The position numbers and the translations under genes were made by a program. Source: an uncultured Clostridia bacterium (GTDB lineage Bacteria; Bacillota; Clostridia; Oscillospirales; Acutalibacteraceae). Taken from it: a stretch of 5,503 bases of DNA. The notes under the pieces are model-generated. The model did not search any database. It was given only the letters and a program-made list of their open reading frames with translations, and was not told where the DNA came from. The stretch spans positions 1 through 5,503 of the forward strand of contig CAMBNE010000096.1 of the NCBI GenBank assembly GCA_945868935.1, written 5' to 3'. Shown one piece after another: positions 1 through 4,795 of this stretch (position 1 is its first letter; every line of letters begins with the position of its first letter).

Positions 1-1
1 G

Positions 2-1018
2 CTTCCGCCCCACTTTGAGCTTTACAAAAGATTTTCAAGAATGGCAAGGCGGATTTACAGCGACTACACCGACAGAATCGAAAGCTTCGGACTTGACGAA
101 GCGTGGCTTGACCTTACAAACAGCATTGACAATGACGGATATAAAACTGCGCTTGAAATAAAAAGCAGAATCAAAGAGGAGCTTGGAATCACAGTCAGCA
201 TCGGCGTGAGCTTTAACAAGATTTTTGCAAAATTCGGGAGCGACTATAAAAAGCCCGACGCAGTGACCTGCATTACAAGGGAGAATTACAAGGATATTGT
301 ATGGAATTCTCCGGCAGGCGATTTACTTTACGTCGGCAGAGCTACCGGAAACAAGCTCAACCGAATCGGCATATACACCATTGGGGATATTGCAAACACC
401 TCTCCCGATATTTTAAGAAAGCTGCTCGGGAAATGGGGCGATTTGATTTACGGCTTTGCAAACGGCTTTGACTCCTCCCCTGTTGCGCATATGGACGATA
501 ACACCGAGGTCAAGTCCATCGGCAACTCAACGACTACTCCGAGGGATATGAAAACCTTTGACGACGTAAAGGTGGTTATGTATGTGCTGTGCGACAGCGT
601 TTGCAGGCGTATGCGTGAGCAGGGATTTATGGCTAAAACTGTCGGGATAAGCATACGTGACAACGAGCTTAACAGCTTTACCCGTCAGTGCACGCTTGAA
701 AGCTACACCAGCCTTACAAAAGATATTACGCAAAGTGCGTTTTCACTTTTTAAGAAAAGCTATAAAATGCAAAGACCTTTGCGGAGCATAGGCGTTTCGG
801 TTACAGACTTTGTGCACGACAATGTTCCGCATCAGATAAGCTTTTTGCAGGACGAGGAAAGGCTTATTCAGAATGAAAAGCTTGACAAAACGCTCGACGT
901 GCTGAAAAAAAGATTCGGCAACTACGTCGTGCGCCCTGCCGTACTGCTCAACGACAGAGGTCTTTCCTCGTTCAACCCCAAAGACGACCACGTTATTCAT
1001 CCTGTAGGCTATTTATAA
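2..1018 (+). CDS. Y-family translesion DNA polymerase (DinB/UvrX-like), 5' end cut off by the window
   Basis: This is the C-terminal ~338 residues of a Y-family polymerase, which copies past damaged template bases. The frame stays open to the window edge, and LPPHFELYKRFSR precedes the first ATG (position 41), matching the family's usual internal sequence. That ATG is therefore not the true start. Residue numbers below count from it. FGLDEAWLDLT (17-26) holds the catalytic Asp19-Glu20 pair of the palm. SIGVSFNKIFAKFGSDYKKPD (53-73) is the conserved palm/finger signature. Residues 95-145 resemble the helix-hairpin-helix thumb, and the rest is the little finger, ending in DHVIHPVGYL as in the UvrX/YqjW group. 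QISFL (265-269) resembles a sliding-clamp-binding motif. The N-terminal metal-binding Asp and steric gate lie outside the window. A small gene and a radical SAM gene follow closely, suggesting an operon. DinB versus UvrX assignment is uncertain, so no symbol is given. Confidence 0.95.
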   Translation, partial: LPPHFELYKRFSRMARRIYSDYTDRIESFGLDEAWLDLTNSIDNDGYKTALEIKSRIKEELGITVSIGVSFNKIFAKFGSDYKKPDAVTCITRENYKDIVWNSPAGDLLYVGRATGNKLNRIGIYTIGDIANTSPDILRKLLGKWGDLIYGFANGFDSSPVAHMDDNTEVKSIGNSTTTPRDMKTFDDVKVVMYVLCDSVCRRMREQGFMAKTVGISIRDNELNSFTRQCTLESYTSLTKDITQSAFSLFKKSYKMQRPLRSIGVSVTDFVHDNVPHQISFLQDEERLIQNEKLDKTLDVLKKRFGNYVVRPAVLLNDRGLSSFNPKDDHVIHPVGYL

Positions 1019-1024
1019 GAGGTG
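1018..1024 (+). promoter_or_regulatory. Ribosome binding site fixing the start of the small gene
   Basis: AGAGGTG ends 7 bases before the ATG at 1032. In-frame TTG (1026) and GTG (1029) codons lie just upstream but are too close to this site to be used efficiently. The ATG at 1032 is therefore preferred. The site overlaps the stop codon of the polymerase gene, which fits translational coupling. Confidence 0.75.
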
Positions 1025-1031
1025 TTTGGTG

Positions 1032-1268
1032 ATGAAAAAATACATTAAGGTAAATGCAACCTTTGACTGTGACGGAAACCTACTGCCCGAATACATTTAC
1101 TGGGACGAGGACAGGAAGTATCCGATTGACAAGATTACGGACATAAGATATGCCGCCTCGCTGAAAGCAGGCGGTGCAGGAATAAGATACACCTGTATGA
1201 TACTTGGCAAGGAGCGTTTTTTGTTTCTTGAAGAAAACAGGTGGTTTGTAGACATGAGGGAAAATTGA
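1032..1268 (+). CDS. Small conserved protein of unknown function in the polymerase/radical SAM cluster
   Basis: A 78-residue protein starting MKKYIKVNATF. The start is chosen because a good ribosome binding site sits 7 bases upstream. It lies 13 bases after the polymerase stop, and its own stop is 7 bases before the radical SAM start, so the three genes are very likely one transcript. There is no signal peptide, membrane segment or recognised catalytic motif. It looks like a compact alpha/beta or all-beta domain: an N-terminal strand, LPEYIYWDEDRKYPIDKITD, a central AASLKAGGAGIRYTC, then a hydrophobic strand ERFLFLEENRWFV. From memory, short proteins with the W-D/E-x-x-R-K-Y and AGGxGxRYTC pattern occur beside Y-family polymerases in clostridia, but I cannot name a family. 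Its position matches that of YolD-like proteins next to uvrX in Bacillus, yet it does not look like YolD. Gene reality is well supported; function is unknown. Confidence 0.85.
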   Translation: MKKYIKVNATFDCDGNLLPEYIYWDEDRKYPIDKITDIRYAASLKAGGAGIRYTCMILGKERFLFLEENRWFVDMREN

Positions 1269-1275
1269 GGAGTTT

Positions 1276-2148
1276 ATGCACAAGGTAGACGTAAAAGGAA
1301 TTTTATCTTCAAGCAACGGAATGAACATCTACAGAGGTTGTCAGCACAACTGCATTTACTGTGATTCACGCAGTTTATGCTACGGAATGGAACACGATTT
1401 TGAGGATATTGAGGTAAAGCAAAACGCTCCGATTCTGCTTGAAAAAGCATTAAAAAGCAAACGCAAAAAATGTATGATAGGAACGGGAGCAATGTCCGAC
1501 CCGTACATTCCGCTTGAACGTGAACTTAAGCTGACAAGGCAATGCCTTGAAATTATCGACAGATACGGATTCGGGGCAACAGTTCTGACAAAATCGGCAG
1601 ACGTACTGCGTGATTTGGATTTATTCAGGAGCATAAACAGCAAAAGCAAGGCTGTTGTGCAAATGACGCTTACAACCTACGATGAAACTATGTGCAAAAT
1701 AATTGAGCCGAATGTTTCGTCGACAAAAGAGAGGTTTGAAGCACTTAAAATTTTTCGGGACAACGGTATACCGACTGTTGTGTGGCTTGACCCGTTTCTT
1801 CCGTTTATCAATGATACCGAAGAAAACATAAGAGGTCTGCTTGATTACTGTGTTAAAGCTAAGGTTAGAGGAATAATCTGCTTTGACATAGGTCTTACCC
1901 TGCGAAGCGGCAACAGAGAATATTTTTACAAACAGCTTGACAGACACTTTCCGAAACTTAAAGAAAAATACATAAAAACGTACGGAAATTCGTATGAGAT
2001 TACGAGCAGAAACAGAGATAAGCTTATGAAGATTATTACCGACGTGTGCCGAAAAAACAGAATTATGCACAATGTGGATGAAGTGTTTGCATATCTGCAT
2101 AAGTATGAAAGCAAGGAAGAACAGCTGAGTTTGTTTGATATGGGATGA
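1276..2148 (+). CDS. SPL-like (COG1533) radical SAM protein with C-terminal clamp-binding motif
   Basis: A 290-residue radical SAM enzyme of the spore photoproduct lyase superfamily. MNIYRGCQHNCIYCDSRS (16-33) contains the CX3CX2C cluster motif (Cys22, Cys26, Cys29) that would bind a 4Fe-4S cluster and S-adenosylmethionine. GTGAMSDPYIPLERELKLTR (69-88) is the conserved MSDPYxPxE block of this superfamily. TVLTKS (102-107), QMTLTTYD (129-136) and the EP of IIEPNVSSTKERFE (142-155) match later strands of the partial TIM barrel. The substrate is unknown: true SPL splits the spore thymine dimer, but many COG1533 proteins have no assigned reaction. The start has GAGGAG three bases upstream, rather close, but no better start keeps the domain intact. 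The protein ends EEQLSLFDMG, and QLSLF (283-287) matches the beta-sliding-clamp-binding consensus. Together with the upstream polymerase this suggests a DNA repair role, which is inference. Confidence 0.93.
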   Translation: MHKVDVKGILSSSNGMNIYRGCQHNCIYCDSRSLCYGMEHDFEDIEVKQNAPILLEKALKSKRKKCMIGTGAMSDPYIPLERELKLTRQCLEIIDRYGFGATVLTKSADVLRDLDLFRSINSKSKAVVQMTLTTYDETMCKIIEPNVSSTKERFEALKIFRDNGIPTVVWLDPFLPFINDTEENIRGLLDYCVKAKVRGIICFDIGLTLRSGNREYFYKQLDRHFPKLKEKYIKTYGNSYEITSRNRDKLMKIITDVCRKNRIMHNVDEVFAYLHKYESKEEQLSLFDMG

Positions 2149-2151
2149 TTT

Positions 2152-2227
2152 AGCCGAGTGCCTCGGCTCGCAAATCGGCAGGGTGCCCCTGCAGGCAAAT
2201 CGGTCGAGTGCCTCGACATGCAAATTG
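2152..2227 (+). repeat. Three-unit 25-bp tandem array of covarying hairpins
   Basis: Three consecutive 25-bp units start at 2153, 2178 and 2203. Each opens with a 6-bp stem around a TGC loop: GCCGAG-TGC-CTCGGC, GCAGGG-TGC-CCCTGC and GTCGAG-TGC-CTCGAC. The stem bases differ between units but pairing is perfect in all three, while the loop and the linker GCAAATCG (GCAAATTG in unit 3) stay nearly constant. The first stem extends to 7 bp (2152-2168). The array starts 4 bases after the radical SAM stop codon. No coding function is seen. It may affect the 3' end of the plus-strand transcript, but there is no T tract typical of an intrinsic terminator. Confidence 0.85.
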
Positions 2228-2259
2228 AGTGGAAAAATCGGATTGAGTGGATAAATCGG
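2224..2259 (+). repeat. 18-bp tandem direct repeat, two copies
   Basis: ATTGAGTGGAAAAATCGG (2224-2241) is followed directly by ATTGAGTGGATAAATCGG (2242-2259), with one mismatch. The GAGTG and AAATCGG parts resemble pieces of the 25-bp hairpin units just upstream. These may be decayed units that lost the right half of the stem. Confidence 0.8.
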
Positions 2260-2290
2260 TAGCCCGAATTATAGATTGATATATAGGTGA

Positions 2291-2377
2291 CGTATCGGGA
2301 CGTCAAGGATGCCGTCCCCTACGTCGATAAAGGAAACGTTTGTGTTATATTCGTAGGGACAGCGTGACGTGTCCGTA
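2291..2377. repeat. Inverted pair of CGTAGGG-type hairpin repeats
   Basis: The left part has the hairpin GGGACG (2297-2302) / CGTCCC (2313-2318) and runs into CCCCTACG (2316-2323). The right part begins CGTAGGGAC (2352-2360) and holds the hairpin GGACA (2357-2361) / TGTCC (2370-2374). The two CGTAGGG cores (2317-2323 and 2352-2358) face each other, so the whole stretch can also pair as GTCCC(C)TACG with CGTAGGGAC around an AT-rich spacer. It has the look of short, non-coding dispersed intergenic repeats common in gut Firmicutes. Mobility is not shown. Confidence 0.65.
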
Positions 2378-2432
2378 TTGACTATTAAACGTAACTGATT
2401 ATATCAACATTTATGTGACAAACAAACCTTTC

Positions 2433-2515
2433 CGTAGGGGACGGGTTCCTACACGTCCCATTCACAAAAATTGCGTTGCAATTTTTGTGTGGACACGGCA
2501 CGCCGTGTCCCTACG
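2433..2515. repeat. 83-bp MITE-like element with terminal inverted repeats and three internal hairpins
   Basis: The element begins CGTAGGG (2433-2439) and ends CCCTACG (2509-2515), a perfect 7-bp terminal inverted repeat with looser pairing further in. Inside are three consecutive hairpins: GGGACG/CGTCCC (2438-2443 with 2454-2459), CACAAAAATTGC/GCAATTTTTGTG (2463-2474 with 2478-2489, 12 perfect pairs, GTT loop), and GGACACGG/CCGTGTCC (2491-2498 with 2503-2510). No ORF with a credible start lies within it and no clear target-site duplication was found. It shares the CGTAGGG core with the repeat pair at 2291-2377, so the gap holds four copies of that core. Confidence 0.7.
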
Positions 2516-2559
2516 TCAACGTTGCTATAATTCCAACGCTAAATTATTGTTTAACAGAC

Positions 2560-2599
2560 AAAAAATTCTCCCCAAAGCAGGATTGACTGCTTCGGGGAG
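2560..2599 (-). terminator. Rho-independent terminator of the cysteine-rich gene
   Basis: Read on the minus strand, CTCCCC then GAAGCAG pairs with CTGCTT then GGGGAG (2594-2599 with 2568-2573, and 2587-2592 with 2575-2580; one A-C mismatch between the blocks; six-base loop). It is followed by AATTTTTT. The stem starts 21 bases after the stop codon at 2621. This is a textbook intrinsic terminator for the minus-strand gene. On the plus strand no T run follows, so it would not act efficiently in that direction. Confidence 0.88.
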
Positions 2600-2620
2600 T
2601 GATGACACAGAGATATTAAA

Positions 2621-3475
2621 TTATTCTTCTTCACGACCGCATTCAAACGGATTGTCGTGCTTTTCGCACTCCTCCGATTTGCGTGGGAAGAATGAATCGG
2701 TAGGAAATTCGATTTTGCTGAAAACCTCACACGGATCGTCGGTTTTGACACAGCATTCTTTGCGTGGAACGCAGAAATCGTATGACGGAATCATAATCTG
2801 AACGTTGCGCTGAAGTCTTGTAATTGTGAATATTCCGATGGTGACTGCAATCTGCTTCTTTTTGCAGGGCACAAGTTCTCCGCAGAAATAGTCGCAGACG
2901 CAGTGAGGAATCGGCTTGCACGGCATTGAAGAACACGGCTTGCAGTTTACAAGCTTTGCCGACAAAGCCATAGGACTTGAAATCTGAACGGTTGCTTTCG
3001 GAACGGAATTTGCAGATGAGCAGGAGCAATCTCTGTCATTTTTCTCGCACTTTACAGGCTTGTCGCTTGAGAACGACTTTACGCTTCCGTCACTGCCGTA
3101 GAGCACAACTCTTTTTCCGTAAACGGCGAGTCCGTTGACCGTAGTCGGCAATGCACCGTTGCTTGAATAAACGTCGCAGCTCACAGAAAAATAGAACGTC
3201 ATATCTACCGAGTAGAATCCCCTGTGAAATGCTACCGGCTCAACTTCAACGGTTGATGTAATTACATTTGCCCTGTTTATGCGCACCGAACAAGCGTTCT
3301 CAACAAGCGCCTGATTTGCTTCTGTGAACATAAGCGGCAAATCGCTTAAACAATCCTTTGCTCCGCAGCTGTCATAGATACGGTCTGCGTCTATGCAGAT
3401 TGCGTCACAGCCCGAATCAGGCGTTCTGTCATCGTTTAAAGGCATCTGCTCTGAACCGTAGGATACATCCGGCAT
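2621..3475 (-). CDS. Cysteine-rich conserved protein of unknown function
   Basis: A 284-residue protein starting MPDVSYGSEQM. An upstream in-frame ATG at 3490 is part of the ribosome binding site ATGGAGGT, and GGAGG ends 8 bases before the ATG at 3475, so 3475 is chosen. There are 22 cysteines, about 8% of residues. Many are in pairs or short clusters: CDAICIDADRIYDSCGAKDCL near the N terminus (about 23-43), CSC at 150-152, a run of CxxC-like spacings at 178-204, ECC at 241-242 and scattered ones to the end. Between them are beta-rich stretches (about 60-135, including VEPVAFHRGFYSVDMTFYFSVS) and IAVTIGIFTITRLQRNVQIMIPSYDFC (209-235). No signal peptide or membrane segment is seen. From memory, the DADRIYDSCGxKDCL motif recurs in uncharacterised clostridial proteins. 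A metal-binding or cross-linked (for example spore-layer) role is possible but unproven. It ends at a strong terminator. Confidence 0.88.
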   Translation of the reverse strand: MPDVSYGSEQMPLNDDRTPDSGCDAICIDADRIYDSCGAKDCLSDLPLMFTEANQALVENACSVRINRANVITSTVEVEPVAFHRGFYSVDMTFYFSVSCDVYSSNGALPTTVNGLAVYGKRVVLYGSDGSVKSFSSDKPVKCEKNDRDCSCSSANSVPKATVQISSPMALSAKLVNCKPCSSMPCKPIPHCVCDYFCGELVPCKKKQIAVTIGIFTITRLQRNVQIMIPSYDFCVPRKECCVKTDDPCEVFSKIEFPTDSFFPRKSEECEKHDNPFECGREEE

Positions 3476-3482
3476 AAAAATA

Positions 3483-3546
3483 ACCTCCATAAATTAGTAT
3501 TAACAGGCTGTATAACGGCACTGTAACAATACTATTTTATGGAGGT
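3483..3546. promoter_or_regulatory. 19-bp inverted repeat containing the ribosome binding site; possible terminator or translation switch
   Basis: The left arm 3483-3501 (ACCTCCATAAATTAGTATT) pairs with 3528-3546 (AATACTATTTTATGGAGGT) at 18 of 19 positions. Inner ACAG (3503-3506) and CTGT (3521-3524) extend the stem after a small internal loop. In minus-strand RNA the 3' arm contains the GGAGG (3484-3488) that serves the cysteine-rich gene, so it would be paired in any transcript coming from upstream. The hairpin is followed by TTATTTTTATG, a T-rich tract that could make it an intrinsic terminator for the pcrA-hydrolase transcript. No convincing sigma-A promoter was identified here. An operator function is equally possible. 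Confidence 0.6.
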
Positions 3547-3576
3547 AGCTGTATTTTGTGATTGAAAGACGTAAAA

Positions 3577-4782
3577 TCAGTTCAGATATTTTTTAAGAGA
3601 ATTTTTGAAAAGTCTGTAAATATATGCCGAGTCGGAATATGCGTAATTTGAAAGCGATACAAAAATTTCCGACTTATCCTTTGTAAAAGACAGAATTGAA
3701 TTGTAATCCTCTGTTCTTCCGGTGTGGCTTAGCTTATTTCCGTAAACGTAAAAGCCCATTGCGTAGTTTTCTTTGTACGGAGTGAACATCTGCTCAAGTG
3801 AGTCTTCACTGAGCACAGCACCGTCAAGCAAACCGTCAACCCATTTTAGTAAATCGGAAATGTTTGAAATAAGTCCCATTGACGAGTACCCCACTCCGCT
3901 ATAAAGCAGAGAATCGTTTGAATCCGTACCCTGATAGCTTACGGCAGTTTTCTCACTCGCCTCGAATGACGAGGAATTCATACCAAGTGGCTTGAAGATA
4001 TTTTCTTCAAGATACTTTTCGTAGCTTTCACCGCTTGCTTTTTCAATTATTTCACCGAGTAAAAAATAGTTGCTGTCGGAATACATAAACTCGCTGTCAG
4101 GCTCAAAAGACAATTCCTGTTTGAAAATCCAGTCGAGTATTGCTTTTTTATTTTCTTTTTCAGAATTATCTTTTGAAATTTCTGCCTCAATTTCGGGATT
4201 AAGAATAATTACGCTGTCGGTTTCATTGTCACGTCTGACGTAATTTTTTATTCCCGACGTCATTGTAAGAAGATTTCTGACTGTAATGTTTTCGCCGTTT
4301 TTGAAGGACAAAAAGAATTTATCGAGCGTATCGGAAAGGCTGAGCTTTTTGTCCTCACATAGCTTTAAAACAGCGGCAGCAGTAAACTGCTTTGTTACTG
4401 AGCCTGTGTAGTAGCAGGTGTCGATTGAATTAGACATATGCCTGTCGGTGTTAGCGTCACCGTTTGCATTGATATATTCAAAATCGTTTCCTATTTTCAG
4501 ATACGTTGTGCCTTTGTATTTTTTGCTTGAAATTATTTTATCAAGCTTTGCGGATATATTATCAGAATCCTGCTTAATCAAAAGATAGTTGTATGATTCG
4601 GGATTTGTCGGAACAATGTCGTCTGTTGCTTTTGACTCGGTTGACGGTGTAGTCTGTTCGGCAGATGTTAAAGCTACGGTAGTTTCAACATCCGACGGCT
4701 CTGTAACCGAACAGGAAACCGAAGAAAACGCAAAAAAAGCAGAAAATAAAGAACAAAGCATTGTTTTACAAACTTTTACCAA
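3577..4782 (-). CDS. Beta-lactamase-fold serine hydrolase, probable exported lipoprotein
   Basis: A secreted or membrane-anchored serine hydrolase of the class C beta-lactamase / DD-peptidase family (PF00144 type), 401 residues from the TTG at 4782. An in-frame GTG at 4791 overlaps the ribosome binding site, whereas GAGGG (4791-4795) lies 8 bases before the TTG, so the TTG is preferred. The N terminus has Lys residues, a hydrophobic stretch LCSLFSAFFAF and SSVSC, a weak lipobox (Ser at -3). A Thr/Ser/Glu-rich linker follows to about residue 60. Catalytic motifs are SVTK (Ser128, Lys131), YSD (234-236) where the family normally has Y-x-N, and HTG (353-355) replacing KTG. RNLLTMTSGI and YFLLGEIIE are typical family blocks. 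The substrate is unknown: peptidoglycan peptide, an ester or a D-amino acid peptide are all possible. It begins 12 bases after the pcrA stop, indicating co-transcription. Confidence 0.9.
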   Translation of the reverse strand: MVKVCKTMLCSLFSAFFAFSSVSCSVTEPSDVETTVALTSAEQTTPSTESKATDDIVPTNPESYNYLLIKQDSDNISAKLDKIISSKKYKGTTYLKIGNDFEYINANGDANTDRHMSNSIDTCYYTGSVTKQFTAAAVLKLCEDKKLSLSDTLDKFFLSFKNGENITVRNLLTMTSGIKNYVRRDNETDSVIILNPEIEAEISKDNSEKENKKAILDWIFKQELSFEPDSEFMYSDSNYFLLGEIIEKASGESYEKYLEENIFKPLGMNSSSFEASEKTAVSYQGTDSNDSLLYSGVGYSSMGLISNISDLLKWVDGLLDGAVLSEDSLEQMFTPYKENYAMGFYVYGNKLSHTGRTEDYNSILSFTKDKSEIFVSLSNYAYSDSAYIYRLFKNSLKKYLN

Positions 4783-4790
4783 AACAATCA

Positions 4791-4795
4791 CCCTC
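4791..4795 (-). promoter_or_regulatory. Ribosome binding site favouring a TTG start for the hydrolase
   Basis: GAGGG on the minus strand, within TAGAGGGTGAT, overlaps the pcrA TAG stop by one base. Its spacing to the TTG at 4782 is 8 bases. The GTG at 4791-4789 shares a base with the site and would leave no spacer. Confidence 0.65.

Larger units (their letters stand above)
2149..2620. other. Gene-free convergent junction filled with structured repeats
   Basis: This 472-base gap separates the plus-strand DNA-damage cluster from the minus-strand genes. It holds, in order, the 25-bp hairpin array, the 18-bp repeat, the inverted CGTAGGG pair, the 83-bp three-hairpin element and the terminator of the cysteine-rich gene. 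No ORF in it has a recognisable protein product or a good ribosome binding site. A clear intrinsic terminator for the plus-strand operon was not found. Confidence 0.8.

Noticed and set aside
1621..2223. A 200-codon minus-strand open frame
   Set aside because: It lies opposite the radical SAM gene, whose motifs are clear, and starts inside the hairpin array. It is a shadow frame.
2152..2259. Possible CRISPR array
   Set aside because: The units are contiguous 25-bp and 18-bp repeats with no unique spacers, and no cas genes are present.
2526..2531. Perfect TATAAT that could be a plus-strand -10 box
   Set aside because: The sequence 17 bases upstream (CCGTGT) is not a -35 box, and there is no plus-strand gene downstream. 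Likely chance in AT-rich DNA.
2415..2801. A 128-codon plus-strand open frame across the repeat gap and the end of the cysteine-rich gene
   Set aside because: It reads through hairpin repeats and the minus-strand terminator, lacks a ribosome binding site, and its product has no coherent domain. The opposite-strand gene explains the shared part.
3503..3531. Possible sigma-A promoter for the cysteine-rich gene inside the hairpin loop (TATACA or TAATAC on the minus strand)
   Set aside because: No -35 element resembling TTGACA was found at 16-18 bases from either candidate, and matches to sporulation sigma consensus were too loose to claim.
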